Assembly: GCF_900108105.1 (NCBI RefSeq) | Contig: NZ_FNUR01000003.1 | Span: 62,001 to 126,000 of the forward strand | Length of the DNA stretch: 64,000 nt | Direction of reading: 5' to 3' | Source: Butyrivibrio sp. Su6 | GTDB taxonomy: Bacteria; Bacillota; Clostridia; Lachnospirales; Lachnospiraceae | Shown: positions 15,321 through 24,773 of the stretch, piece after piece | Position numbering within the stretch: the first letter of the stretch is position 1 | How the letters are laid out: each line of letters begins with the position of its first letter | The notes under the pieces: model-generated | The model's input: the letters and a program-made list of their open reading frames with translations, nothing else | Database searches by the model: none | Told to the model about the DNA's origin: nothing | Program-made: the position numbers and the translations under genes

Positions 15321-16373
15321 TTATTTCTTTATTTTATCAAGTATTTCCTGCGCATTTTTGGTTGTTACCTTAACGTAGTGACAGCCTACATAATGCTCAA
15401 CTTTTTCCATTTTGATATAGTTTATGGCCGTGTCTGCTGCGGAATGCGACTGTGAAATATAGTCATTAAAAACAGTGCCTGTAATTCGGCCTTCAAGCAC
15501 ACATCCTATAACTTCCTCAAGTGCATCAACACCAACAAGAAAAATATCCTGACCTACAACCTTGCCATCAGCCTCTATAGCCTCTAAAGCCCCCAATGCC
15601 ATAGCATCATTATTGCAAAAAACAACTTCAATATCCTTATCTTCCTCTAAAAACTTAGCCATAAGCTGTCTTGCAGTCTCCTGGTGCCAGTTACCAACTT
15701 CATCACCCACACACTCAAGCTTCCATGCAGAATCCTTCAGAGTTCTGACGGAGTACTCTGTTCTGTACTGTGAGTCAATATTTTCAGGATCTCCTTCTAT
15801 CATGTAATACTGCAGCTTGCCGTCACCATTTAGATCGACCGTGTCAAATCCCAAGGCTTCAATGATCTCGCCCTGATAAGTGCCTGACTGACGCGCGTCG
15901 CACCCAACATATGAAACATGATAATCATTGTCGACCCACCTGTCTTCCTCATCGCCATCAGGCTCTCTGTTCACATATACAAGAGGAATACCGGCACCAA
16001 CAGCAAGATCTGTGATTTCTTTTGCAAAAGATGGATTGACGGGATTAACGATCAGCACATCAACTCCGTCATTTATAAGTTCCTTTACCTGCTCAACCTG
16101 TGTATTATGGTTATTCAGACTATCCAATATCTCGATATTATCTTCTGAAATGCCCTTCTCTACGAGACGATCCTTTAATTCGTCCCTAAACAAAGTCATA
16201 AAATCATCTGCAAATTGATAAATACATACGCCAACCTTCTTTTCTGAAAGAACGTCACCGCTTCCATAACCAGACTCAGTATTTTCTTTTTGAGAAGTTT
16301 TGACACCACAACCGGTCATGGAACATGTAGCTACCATGACTGCCATAAAAAGACTAATCAGTCTTCTTTTCAT
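15321..16373 (-). CDS. Galactose/glucose-type sugar-binding lipoprotein (MglB-like)
   Basis: Extracellular solute-binding protein of the periplasmic-binding-protein type 1 fold. The lipoprotein signal ends in SMTGC with Cys22 as the lipid anchor. Residues around 40-110 (VGVCIYQFADDFMTLFRDEL) and NPVNPSF match galactose-binding proteins. DLNGDGKLQ near 180 copies the calcium-binding loop characteristic of MglB, which supports a hexose ligand. No ABC permease or ATPase genes are adjacent; it precedes the GT-C glycosyltransferase and follows the glucosidase, so it may serve a transporter elsewhere or act as a sensor for chemotaxis. Confidence 0.88.
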   Translation of the reverse strand: MKRRLISLFMAVMVATCSMTGCGVKTSQKENTESGYGSGDVLSEKKVGVCIYQFADDFMTLFRDELKDRLVEKGISEDNIEILDSLNNHNTQVEQVKELINDGVDVLIVNPVNPSFAKEITDLAVGAGIPLVYVNREPDGDEEDRWVDNDYHVSYVGCDARQSGTYQGEIIEALGFDTVDLNGDGKLQYYMIEGDPENIDSQYRTEYSVRTLKDSAWKLECVGDEVGNWHQETARQLMAKFLEEDKDIEVVFCNNDAMALGALEAIEADGKVVGQDIFLVGVDALEEVIGCVLEGRITGTVFNDYISQSHSAADTAINYIKMEKVEHYVGCHYVKVTTKNAQEILDKIKK

Positions 16374-16416
16374 AACATAGTTCCCTCCACATAGAAAAAT
16401 CCAACAATATTATACC

Positions 16417-16446
16417 AAAAAAAGAGCCGAAACCGACTCTTTTTTT
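16417..16446 (-). terminator. Terminator of the GH3 gene
   Basis: AAAGAG-C-CG, short loop, CG-A-CTCTTT (about 16421-16442) flanked by A and T runs on both sides. It separates the glucosidase from the binding protein. Confidence 0.75.
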
Positions 16447-16470
16447 ATCCCTCTGTAATAATATTGAAAA

Positions 16471-18879
16471 TCAGTCAAACTTAAGGATTATGCTAAGGAT
16501 TCTCTTGGCGCTCGTTTCAAGCACATCGCGGCTTAACGCTCCTGCATCCATGGCTTTTCTTAATCTGTCCGGGAAGCCATTTCCCATCTTAAGATCATTT
16601 CCGGCATTTACTTCCTTGTAGTGTTCTGCTCTAGTCCACCAGTCAGAAGTGACAATCCCATCAAAATGCCACTCATCACGAAGAATTCCTGTCAAAAGAT
16701 CTGTATTCTCAGAAGCCCTGTATCCATTCAATGCATTGTAAGAAGACATGATAGTATATGGCTGAGCTTCCTTAACAATAATCTCAAAGGCTTTTAAGTA
16801 TATCTCACGAAGAGCTCTCTCTGAAACCCTTGAATCAGCGTGCTTTCTATTGGTCTCTTTATTATTGCAGGCAAAATGTTTTACGCTGGCACCGATGTGA
16901 TTTCTCTGAATACCACATACCAGTGAAGCAGCCATTTTTCCTGTAAGGTATGGGTCTTCGGAGTAGTATTCAAAATTTCTTCCGCACATAGGATTCCTGT
17001 GGATGTTTATGGCCGGAGTAAGCCATACAGCCAAATTGTTTTCCTTAACTTCTTCTCCGCCTGCAAAACCAATTTCCTCCGCAATTTCCTTATTCCAGGT
17101 GCAGGCAATAGTAGTTGCACATGGGAACGCAGTTGTCACTATGCCTGTTTCCGGCGAAATTCTAAGGCCCGCAGGGCCATCTGCAGTACCTGCACTGGGA
17201 ACACCATATTCCGGCATATTACCAAAGCTGAAGGTATTGGAAACACCCACATTAGGCTGCCCACCAACCAGGTCAATAAGCTCATCATCAGAAAGCTGCC
17301 CTACAAACTCATCAAGAGTTGCCTTGCCTTCTGCAACCTCATCAAAGCTCTTTGCTCCCTCCTTGTAAGGATTTATAAGTGAACGTATCGGAAGAGACTT
17401 CTGAGCCGGAAGAAGTGCTTCTTCCGTTCCCGGCTCCATCTTTTCAAAAATGCATTCATTGATATCCCTGTCATCACCTAGTGGAAGCTTCTCATATGTT
17501 CCATCAGAGAGCATTCTCTCCTTTAATGATACAGGAGCCGCCTTGTGGCTGAGCTGCACTATGACCTTATCCGCAGGATTCTCATATTCAAACTCAGTTT
17601 TCCTCGCATCTCTGACATTTGATCCCACATAGAACTTATATGTGCCCTTTTCAAGGACATATGCTGCATCACTGATCTTGCCCAGATCATCATAGGATGA
17701 CATCTCATATTCACTGACCTTTAAAGTCAGAAGCTGACTCTCACCCGGTAAAAGATTTCTTGTCTTCTCAAAATCTCCAAGAGCCTTAGAAGGCTTGCCC
17801 AAAAGTCCCTGTGGTGCGCCATAATAGAGCTGCACAACTTCTTTTCCTGGCACATTGCCTGTGTTGGTGGCCTTAACTGTAAATACTATTTCTCCGTCAA
17901 AAGAAACTGCATCAACTACCTTTGTTTCAAAGCTTGTATAAGAAAGCCCAAATCCAAAGGGATAAACCACCTTTTTATCGGCACCGGGAATTGTTTCAAA
18001 ATAGCGATACCCTACATAAATGTCCTCGTTGTAATCCACATAGTCAAAAGACTCATGGAACTTTTCTGTTGATGGATAATCCTCCAACGTTCCTGCAAAT
18101 GTGTCTGATAGTCTTCCTGATGGATTAACTATTCCAAACAAAACATCCGCAGCGGCGTCGCCACCTTCCATTCCACCCTGACCGATGAAAAGAACTGAAT
18201 CAATCTTCGGGTTTTCTTTTGCCCATCTCAGGTCTATGATCCCACCAATATTAAGGACAACTATAACCTTGTCAAAGCCTGCACAGGCAGTTTCAACCAT
18301 CTCTTTTTCTTCTGATGTAAGATAAAAATCCCCATCAGGAAAGATCTGTCCTGAAATCTTTGGCATAGATGTTTCCGAAGGCCATGGATTGTACTCATTG
18401 TTACACTCTATGCTGCTTCGATCCCATCCCTCCCCGGAGAATCTGTTCAAAACGACAATTGCAGTATCGGTAAAAGACTTTGCGCCTTCAAGAAGATCAT
18501 CAGGAATCTTCACCTCTCTTGTCATTCCCGGAGCCAGGCCCTCTTTATACTGCTTCTGAATTTCATCTTTGTAGAACCTCACAAGAGGCTCATACACTGC
18601 TATATCCTTGGCCCTTAAGCCGTCATAAAGTGAATGTATATATTTGCAGAAAACATCTCCTGATCCGCCTCCGCCTTTGACATAGTCAACTGACGCTTTT
18701 CCGATCAATGCAACCTTCTTATCCATGGAAAGCGGAAGTGTTCCATTGTTCTTTAAAAGAACTATTCCTTCACTGGCAGCTTTCCTTGATACTCCAATAT
18801 GCTCCTTACTTCCGGTTATTCTTGTATCTCCATATAACGGAATTCCGGGCTGATATAGTAGCCTTGCCCATTTCTTCAT
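16471..18879 (-). CDS. GH3 beta-glucosidase, permuted domain order
   Basis: Hydrolyses terminal beta-glucosides such as cellobiose; 802 residues and no signal peptide, so cytoplasmic. The usual GH3 order is reversed. The alpha/beta sandwich domain comes first (about 25-310, with VALIGKASVDYVKGGGGSGD and VVLNIGGIIDLRW). A fibronectin-III-like region follows (about 310-430). The TIM barrel is last (about 500-802, with GRNFEYYSEDPYL, ASVKHFACNNKET and GIVTSDWW, whose Asp near 746 is the nucleophile). The same swap is known for Butyrivibrio fibrisolvens BglA. Start at 18879 is set by GGAGGG; an in-frame ATG at 18900 has none. Confidence 0.93.
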   Translation of the reverse strand: MKKWARLLYQPGIPLYGDTRITGSKEHIGVSRKAASEGIVLLKNNGTLPLSMDKKVALIGKASVDYVKGGGGSGDVFCKYIHSLYDGLRAKDIAVYEPLVRFYKDEIQKQYKEGLAPGMTREVKIPDDLLEGAKSFTDTAIVVLNRFSGEGWDRSSIECNNEYNPWPSETSMPKISGQIFPDGDFYLTSEEKEMVETACAGFDKVIVVLNIGGIIDLRWAKENPKIDSVLFIGQGGMEGGDAAADVLFGIVNPSGRLSDTFAGTLEDYPSTEKFHESFDYVDYNEDIYVGYRYFETIPGADKKVVYPFGFGLSYTSFETKVVDAVSFDGEIVFTVKATNTGNVPGKEVVQLYYGAPQGLLGKPSKALGDFEKTRNLLPGESQLLTLKVSEYEMSSYDDLGKISDAAYVLEKGTYKFYVGSNVRDARKTEFEYENPADKVIVQLSHKAAPVSLKERMLSDGTYEKLPLGDDRDINECIFEKMEPGTEEALLPAQKSLPIRSLINPYKEGAKSFDEVAEGKATLDEFVGQLSDDELIDLVGGQPNVGVSNTFSFGNMPEYGVPSAGTADGPAGLRISPETGIVTTAFPCATTIACTWNKEIAEEIGFAGGEEVKENNLAVWLTPAINIHRNPMCGRNFEYYSEDPYLTGKMAASLVCGIQRNHIGASVKHFACNNKETNRKHADSRVSERALREIYLKAFEIIVKEAQPYTIMSSYNALNGYRASENTDLLTGILRDEWHFDGIVTSDWWTRAEHYKEVNAGNDLKMGNGFPDRLRKAMDAGALSRDVLETSAKRILSIILKFD

Positions 18880-18976
18880 TCTAGTTCCCTCCAAATGCAT
18901 TACATTATTATTCCACGTGGACTCATTCTACCATTTAGTTCTTTAATTTAAAATCTGTTTTCATGCTGTTTTTTGC

Positions 18977-19005
18977 CAAAAAATAAAGAACCTTTGCGGC
19001 TCTTT
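18977..19005 (-). terminator. Terminator of the surface-protein operon
   Basis: AAAGAGCC, GCAAA loop, GGTTCTTT (18985-19005 on the minus strand, one G-U pair) then ATTTTTT. It closes the four-gene leftward operon that ends at 19017. Confidence 0.8.
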
Positions 19006-19016
19006 ATCCTTTACTA

Positions 19017-19397
19017 TTATTCAACTATCCTGCTGCCGTCGTTGTAGGTTATAACCCAGTAGCCTTTTCCGGTTCCGCAGTCCTCATAATATACTTTATC
19101 GATTATTACTTTTTCAGGTTCCTTTTCGGCCTCTTCGCTTTGAGATGATCCGGTAAAAGAAATTACAGTTTTCCCTTCCGCTGCTGTTGCAGTAGTTGCA
19201 TCTTCTATTTCGGTTATCTCATCTGCATATATCACAGGCTCGTTGCTGGCCTCAACCACAGGAATATCCTCTTTTCCAAGTGCTCCGTTTAGCGCCTCCC
19301 TATAAAAAGGAACTGTAGTATACAGCATTATGTTAAGCATGAAAAGGAAAACAAATGTAATAGGAATCGCCAGAAATATACCTGAAAATCTTCTCAT
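19017..19397 (-). CDS. Small membrane-anchored protein of unknown function
   Basis: 126 residues: an N-terminal hydrophobic anchor (about 5-30, GIFLAIPITFVFLFMLNIML), an acidic Thr/Ala/Glu linker (45-95), and a conserved-looking end, YYEDCGTGKGYWVITYNDGS, with one Cys. The ending looks like a tiny beta hairpin domain. It is 18 nt after the transglutaminase-like gene and last in the operon, so it may be a partner or substrate of that enzyme. No family recognised. Confidence 0.6.
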   Translation of the reverse strand: MRRFSGIFLAIPITFVFLFMLNIMLYTTVPFYREALNGALGKEDIPVVEASNEPVIYADEITEIEDATTATAAEGKTVISFTGSSQSEEAEKEPEKVIIDKVYYEDCGTGKGYWVITYNDGSRIVE

Positions 19398-19415
19398 AAA
19401 AGGTAACCCTCTTTC

Positions 19416-20393
19416 TCAATAATAGACAGTCCAGGTCAGCTGCTTTTCCAATGGTCCAGCCGGATAACTGTCATATGTCTGTTTGTAATAGCCTCCCCCT
19501 TTGGCATCCTGCATCTCTGAATCAAAGATGTACCATTTGTCTCCCAATTTAACTTCAGTCCAGGCGTGAGGTGTTTTCCCGCCAAGCGAAGACTGAACCA
19601 TTCCACTGCATACCCTTGAGTCAAACCCAAGTCCCTTTGCTATATATGCAAAAGCCGCTGCGTACCCATAGCAGTTACCTTTGCCATTCAAGAGCATGTC
19701 CGTCGCATAACTCCCAGTCCAGTTCCCTATAGGAACATCCATCTTTCTCTCATAAGAAACTGAAGAAACCAGATAGTTAAAGGCATTTTCAAGCTGCTGC
19801 CTCTGATTCATGGACTCTGTTGTGCTAGCTTCTAAAACTGAAGCAATCAGCTTTTTTAAATCCGTGTCAGGCTCCACTGTATTTCCTTCAGCATCTTTCC
19901 ATTTAACCCCGTAAGATGTATGAATGAAATGTGCCCCCGGAATCTGCCATTCCATGAGATTGCTTTCAGCCTGCGACTCGATAAGATGCCTTATCTCTGC
20001 CCTTAAGCTGTCAGCCACGCCGTACAAGGCATTTTTTCCAATGGAGGTGACTGTTTCCGGTATATAAGCTCCTGTCAGAGCAGCCGGAAAGCACAAAAGC
20101 TCTGTTTGGTCCTTGTTATAAAGGCAATTGCTGTATGAAGAATAAAAAGGATTGTTCTCGCTTACAGTAATTGACCTAAGAGCCATCAGCCCTCTGAATG
20201 CATTAGAGGAAATGTCCGTAACATCGCTTCCTATGTGGATTGTAGAAATGTCAGGTGTTCCTCTGAATGTTGCCTGATCAATCGTAGTTATCCCGCTTGC
20301 CCTTGCTTTTACAGGAAAGATCGTGGATATTACCATCAGCATAAGCGTAATAATCAATATTCTTTTGTAAAAAGAAATCTCTTTTCGCCCCAT
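19416..20393 (-). CDS. Secreted BspA-type LRR plus transglutaminase-like protein
   Basis: Signal peptide at about 8-33. Residues 36-125 are BspA-type leucine-rich repeats (IGSDVTDISSNAFRGLMALR, IPETVTSIGKNALYG), a binding module. Residues 190-300 form a transglutaminase/protease-like fold with an intact triad: Cys241 (GNCYGYAAAF), His276 (TPHAWTEV) and Asp291 (YIFDSEM). Expected action is peptide cleavage or crosslinking at the cell surface. It starts 6 nt after the preceding transglutaminase-like gene. Confidence 0.85.
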   Translation of the reverse strand: MGRKEISFYKRILIITLMLMVISTIFPVKARASGITTIDQATFRGTPDISTIHIGSDVTDISSNAFRGLMALRSITVSENNPFYSSYSNCLYNKDQTELLCFPAALTGAYIPETVTSIGKNALYGVADSLRAEIRHLIESQAESNLMEWQIPGAHFIHTSYGVKWKDAEGNTVEPDTDLKKLIASVLEASTTESMNQRQQLENAFNYLVSSVSYERKMDVPIGNWTGSYATDMLLNGKGNCYGYAAAFAYIAKGLGFDSRVCSGMVQSSLGGKTPHAWTEVKLGDKWYIFDSEMQDAKGGGYYKQTYDSYPAGPLEKQLTWTVYY

Positions 20394-20399
20394 ACCCTA

Positions 20400-21323
20400 T
20401 CAATCCGTAGCTCTTGCTCTCTGTGAAGCCATATCAAACTTGCTTCTGATCTTTGCATAAGTTACTGCATCTTTAGCATTTCCACCTTCATTAGGATGCT
20501 TGCCATAGCCGGCACTTGCACTGATAGCATCGGCATAGCCTTCCTTGCCGTCAACAATTACCTGGCACCACTGATCATTCCAGGTATTTGCATTTTTGTG
20601 AACCCAGGTAATTCCCAAATAGTCAAGAACAAGTCCAAGGGCCCTTGTTGCGCCAGCACAGGAATATTCGCCGCCTACAAACACGCCATAGGCTGTCCTG
20701 TAGATTTTTCCTTCTGTTGTGTATGTGCCCTGAGCGCAATAGGCATTTATAACACCCGCTGCATAGGCAACCTTCTCAATGTCTTTTACTGTATTCTTAC
20801 TCGAAGAGCTTGAGCTGCTGGAAGAACTGGATTTTTTTGATGAACTACTGGACTTTGAAGCATTCACCTCTTCAATAGCCTTGTTTATTCCATCCGCAAT
20901 CTGCTTGGCGTAACTTCTGGCGATAACCTCCTGATCATAGGTCATTCCACCATTTCCATGCTTGGCTTTAGGAATGATAACAACACCCGTATCACCTGTA
21001 GGAACAACATACTCAGTGCTGTCGCCTATAAGTCTGTTGGCAACTCTTTTTTCTTTTTTGCCAAAAACAACCCAGTGCTCTATAAGCTTACCAGCATCTG
21101 TGCCATAAGCATCACGAAGGTCCTGATAATTCAGGTAGTAATAAAGCGGATTATACTCATTTTTATAATCCACGCCATTATATTTTGTTGTAGCTTTGGA
21201 AAGGGCTACGTACGGATCGTCCGCAGCCTGGACCATGATTGAACTTAAGTCTGATCCAATAATGAAAATACCGGCAATAACCGCCAGAACAATACTCAAT
21301 GCCTTTTTTAAGATAAGCATCAT
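20400..21323 (-). CDS. Secreted transglutaminase-like protein with altered triad
   Basis: Signal peptide at 1-33. Residues 50-95 hold a motif of extracellular proteins, EYNPLYYYLNYQDLRDAYG then HWVVFGKKEKR. A poly-serine linker (about 157-175) leads to a transglutaminase-like domain: Cys222 in EYSCAGATRALG and Asp265 in GYADA. The segment that normally reads HAW is DQWCQV (about 250-255), so the catalytic His is missing at its usual place. It may be a binding rather than an enzymatic domain, paired with the intact enzyme directly downstream. Confidence 0.8.
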   Translation of the reverse strand: MMLILKKALSIVLAVIAGIFIIGSDLSSIMVQAADDPYVALSKATTKYNGVDYKNEYNPLYYYLNYQDLRDAYGTDAGKLIEHWVVFGKKEKRVANRLIGDSTEYVVPTGDTGVVIIPKAKHGNGGMTYDQEVIARSYAKQIADGINKAIEEVNASKSSSSSKKSSSSSSSSSSSKNTVKDIEKVAYAAGVINAYCAQGTYTTEGKIYRTAYGVFVGGEYSCAGATRALGLVLDYLGITWVHKNANTWNDQWCQVIVDGKEGYADAISASAGYGKHPNEGGNAKDAVTYAKIRSKFDMASQRARATD

Positions 21324-21411
21324 ATTCTCTCTCCATCCCGCGCCTTAGCGCGCACAAAACTAAAGTCTTAAAAATATGCTCACTTATCTTATCGACATTT
21401 AATACTTTTTA

Positions 21412-23190
21412 TTAACCTTTTTTAAGAAAAAAACTTTTTATATTAAAACCGCCAAATATTAAAGCTACGGCAGCTATGCTGCTTAACAGAACAAGCACCC
21501 TTGCTGTAATATCAGCATTTTTATCACCTGTTGCAGACATTCTGGCTCCTAAAACAGATGAACCTGGAACGGCGCTGAGCGAATTCTCATCAAACTCCAA
21601 AAGAGCTGCATCTGCACTGCTGCCCAAAGCTGCCATTGATCCAAGTGTATTGACGCTTGCAGATACGTTTCCATTAGTGTCAGCTGTAACCGTAGAAGTC
21701 TCATAGTTTAAAGCCGCCTCATTCCTACTTGCATCAACAAGAACAAGTCTTCCCTTCTGGCACTTCACAACATATTGTGAAGAAACATCCCTGCCTTCAC
21801 TATCCACAATAACAACAGAAGTTATCTCGTTGCAGCTCTCGCCCACTCCTGTCTGACTTCCATTGAACACTACTTTAGAAATGGTATGTCCATTCTTTAA
21901 TTTTCCATCAACGATGGTGTAACTATCGTTGGTAAGTGTCTTTCCGTCATCATTTTTAACTGTGCTGCCGGCTTCGATAGTGATCACGTTACTCACATCT
22001 ACCGCCGCCTGTTTTGTCTTTATCTCAACAGAAGACTCGCTCTTTAAGGCTGTAATCACACCTGTAACCGCATCTTTAATTCCAACCCTGATATTTTCAG
22101 GTTCAATTTCTTTTCCATCAAAAATAAAAGGAATAGTAAGCCCTTTTTCTGATAAATCCTTGGCAGTAACATAGGCATAGGCAGCATCAATACTTACCCA
22201 ATATTCCCTGTTCTTGTATTTAAATGTTGTACCATTGCCATCAGATGCTGTTACTGTTAAGACATCTGTCCTAAGGAACTTACCAAAGGCATCATAAATC
22301 TTCTCTGTAAGCGTCTCTGGCTCTTTTTCATCGATGATCCTGATCTTAAATCCATCTCCCACAAGATGAGCTTCGCCATCATCAGGAACTATTGGATTAT
22401 TACAGATAGTTTCAATCTCTATTGATATTTCAGGTTCCTCTGTATCATCCACAGAAGCTGATGAGCTTGTAGAAGCAGATGCTGCCTCTGAAGAAGCACT
22501 GCCAGCACTTTCTGATGAAGCTGATGATGAAGAAGATGCTTCACCTGAGTTTTCTGATGAAGCACTAGAAAGAGCCTCTGAAGAGGCTTCTTTTGATTCC
22601 CCATTGCCGGGATCATCTGTAATCTCAGAAATCGGATCTTCTGAAGGCTCCTCAGTAGGATCTACTACCGCTTGTCTAGTCCTTATAACACCGTCAACAT
22701 GCATTTCATAACCAATATTTTTGATAACATACCATTGAATATAATGGACAGAAGGGTCAAAATCACTTCTAACTGACTGAATCTCCTCCAAAGAAGGAAC
22801 CTTACTCAGGGACTCAAAAACTTCATTATCACAATAAAGATCATCCTCTGAAGGTTCCTCTTCAAGATCAGTTCCAACAATCTCATCAAAGCTGTTTACA
22901 GCTCCAAACTTATAAATCCCATCAGAATAGTTAGATGCTGGATATGCTGAAATTTCATATGGAATATCAGAATCTATTCCATTAAGAAGGTAAAAATATG
23001 TTGAGCAATAAAAAGAAGTATCCAAATCAGTAACTTCATCTGTCAAAATTTCTGTACCTGAATCTGTAGAGGCATCTGAGCTGTCATCGTCGGCATATGA
23101 CGTAAAAGCAGTAAGTCCACTACTTAAAACTGCTATCACTGCCATCATCATTATCAAACTAAATACTACAGCTCTTTTTATCCCTTTCAC
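21412..23190 (-). CDS. Large surface protein with Ser-rich stalk and C-terminal anchor
   Basis: 592 residues, signal peptide at about 1-33. The N-terminal domain (50-185) is acidic. A Glu/Ala/Ser stretch (about 195-260, nearly all Ser, Ala, Glu) acts as a stalk. Beta-rich domains follow (about 265-520), then a C-terminal membrane helix (565-583) ending in KSFFLKKG. No sorting motif such as LPxTG is visible, so it is held by the helix. No family recognised; an adhesin or scaffold role is inferred from architecture. First gene of the operon whose later members are two transglutaminase-like proteins. Confidence 0.72.
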   Translation of the reverse strand: MKGIKRAVVFSLIMMMAVIAVLSSGLTAFTSYADDDSSDASTDSGTEILTDEVTDLDTSFYCSTYFYLLNGIDSDIPYEISAYPASNYSDGIYKFGAVNSFDEIVGTDLEEEPSEDDLYCDNEVFESLSKVPSLEEIQSVRSDFDPSVHYIQWYVIKNIGYEMHVDGVIRTRQAVVDPTEEPSEDPISEITDDPGNGESKEASSEALSSASSENSGEASSSSSASSESAGSASSEAASASTSSSASVDDTEEPEISIEIETICNNPIVPDDGEAHLVGDGFKIRIIDEKEPETLTEKIYDAFGKFLRTDVLTVTASDGNGTTFKYKNREYWVSIDAAYAYVTAKDLSEKGLTIPFIFDGKEIEPENIRVGIKDAVTGVITALKSESSVEIKTKQAAVDVSNVITIEAGSTVKNDDGKTLTNDSYTIVDGKLKNGHTISKVVFNGSQTGVGESCNEITSVVIVDSEGRDVSSQYVVKCQKGRLVLVDASRNEAALNYETSTVTADTNGNVSASVNTLGSMAALGSSADAALLEFDENSLSAVPGSSVLGARMSATGDKNADITARVLVLLSSIAAVALIFGGFNIKSFFLKKG

Positions 23191-23334
23191 TTTGATTCTC
23201 CAGTCATTGCCACCAGGCTTTTCCGATTTACCTTGTTAAAAACACATCTTCATAAATATAGCAGAAGAACAATCATACAATCAATCATAATTTGCTATAA
23301 AAATGATAAAAAAAGACCAAATATCTTTTCAGCC

Positions 23335-24717
23335 TCAGATAAGGCCCATGGCATCACTGACTGAATAAACACCAATTATCTCAATTCCCTTACAGCTTGA
23401 CTTAAGCTTTTTTTCAAGAGCTTTAGGGACGATGCAGCGCTTAAATCCAAGCTTTTTGGCTTCCTGAACGCGGGCCTCAGCCATATTTACTGACCTCACT
23501 TCTCCTGAAAGACCAACTTCACCAAAAGCAATCGTGTCATCACTGATAGGTTTATTTTTAAAACTGGAAATAATCGCAAGGCAGATGCCAAGATCCAATG
23601 AAGGCTCTGCAATCTTCATTCCACCGGCAAGATTGATGTATGCATCATAGTCTGCCATCTGAAGACCTATCCTCTTTTCCAAAACTGCCATGAGAAGATT
23701 AACTCTGTTATAGTCTGTTCCATTGGCCTGACGCCTCGGAAAGCCGAAATTAGTCCTGCACACCAGCGCCTGAATTTCTATCAGTATAGGACGTGTTCCC
23801 TCAACAGAACAGGTGACGATGGACCCGCTTGCATTGACAGGTCTTCCATCCAGCATGAATTCTGAAGGATTGGCCACCTCCATAAGGCCTTTTTCCTGCA
23901 TTTCAAATACGCCAATTTCATTGGTTGAACCAAATCTGTTTTTAACTGCCCTTAAAATCCTGTAAGAAGCGTGACGGTCTCCTTCAAAATAAAGAACTGT
24001 ATCAACCATGTGTTCCAAAACTCTCGGTCCTGCAACCTGGCCTTCCTTGGTCACATGTCCAACAATAAACACTGATATATTCATGCTCTTGGCAATTCGA
24101 AGGAGTACCGATGTGGACTCCCTTACCTGTGAAACACTTCCGGGCGCAGATGAAACATCCTCGTTGTACATTGTCTGGATTGAGTCAATAACAAGCACCT
24201 GAGGTTTTTCTCTATTTATAGCCTCTTCGATATTGGAAAGATTTGTCTCACACATGAATTTCAAAGTATCAGAAAAGTCTCCAAGCCTGTTTGCACGAAG
24301 CTTTATCTGTCTTAAGGACTCCTCACCTGAAATATAGAGAACATCTCTTTTATCTCCTGAAAGATTTCCTGCAACCTGCAAAAGAAGCGTTGATTTACCG
24401 ATTCCCGGATCTCCGCCCACAAGAATAAGAGAGCCTTTTACAAGCCCTCCACCAAGAACTCTGTTAAGCTCACCTATATGCGTATCAAAGCGGTCTTCAT
24501 CTGTCATCACTATTTCCGACAAAGTCTGAGGCTTTTTATACTCGCCGTTTGTTAACGCTGAAGCTTTAGCTGCGCCACTTCCTGACTTAGGCGCTGCCTT
24601 GACAGTCTCCTCAACAAATGTATTCCATTCTCTGCATCCCGGACACTGCCCCATCCACTTGGATGATTCATACCCACACTTCTGACAAAAAAATACGGTC
24701 TTGATTTTTGTTGCCAT
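23335..24717 (-). CDS. radA: DNA repair protein RadA (Sms)
   Basis: RecA-like ATPase that drives branch migration in recombinational repair. Zinc finger CQKCGYESSKWMGQCPGC at the N-terminus, Walker A GGDPGIGKST, the RadA-specific VKNRFGSTNEIGVFEM segment, and a C-terminal Lon-protease-like domain (about 280-460) with GGMKIAEPSLDLGICLAI. 460 residues is the normal length. GGAGGAG lies just before the ATG. A strong terminator sits between it and the gene upstream, so it needs its own promoter or read-through. Confidence 0.96.
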   Translation of the reverse strand: MATKIKTVFFCQKCGYESSKWMGQCPGCREWNTFVEETVKAAPKSGSGAAKASALTNGEYKKPQTLSEIVMTDEDRFDTHIGELNRVLGGGLVKGSLILVGGDPGIGKSTLLLQVAGNLSGDKRDVLYISGEESLRQIKLRANRLGDFSDTLKFMCETNLSNIEEAINREKPQVLVIDSIQTMYNEDVSSAPGSVSQVRESTSVLLRIAKSMNISVFIVGHVTKEGQVAGPRVLEHMVDTVLYFEGDRHASYRILRAVKNRFGSTNEIGVFEMQEKGLMEVANPSEFMLDGRPVNASGSIVTCSVEGTRPILIEIQALVCRTNFGFPRRQANGTDYNRVNLLMAVLEKRIGLQMADYDAYINLAGGMKIAEPSLDLGICLAIISSFKNKPISDDTIAFGEVGLSGEVRSVNMAEARVQEAKKLGFKRCIVPKALEKKLKSSCKGIEIIGVYSVSDAMGLI

Positions 24718-24726
24718 AACTCCTCC

Positions 24727-24764
24727 AAAAAATAAGGGCCTTTCGAGTTTTCTCGAAAAGCCCT
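24727..24764 (-). terminator. Strong terminator between conserved gene and radA
   Basis: A 13-bp stem (24735-24747 with 24752-24764, one G-U pair), loop of four, then TATTTTTT on the minus strand. The T run is immediately followed by the radA ribosome site. Confidence 0.88.
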
Positions 24765-24773
24765 AAACTTTTT

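Noticed and set aside
23335..24717. Antisense reading frames over radA, clpC and GH3
   Set aside because: They lack ribosome sites and mirror strongly supported genes on the other strand.
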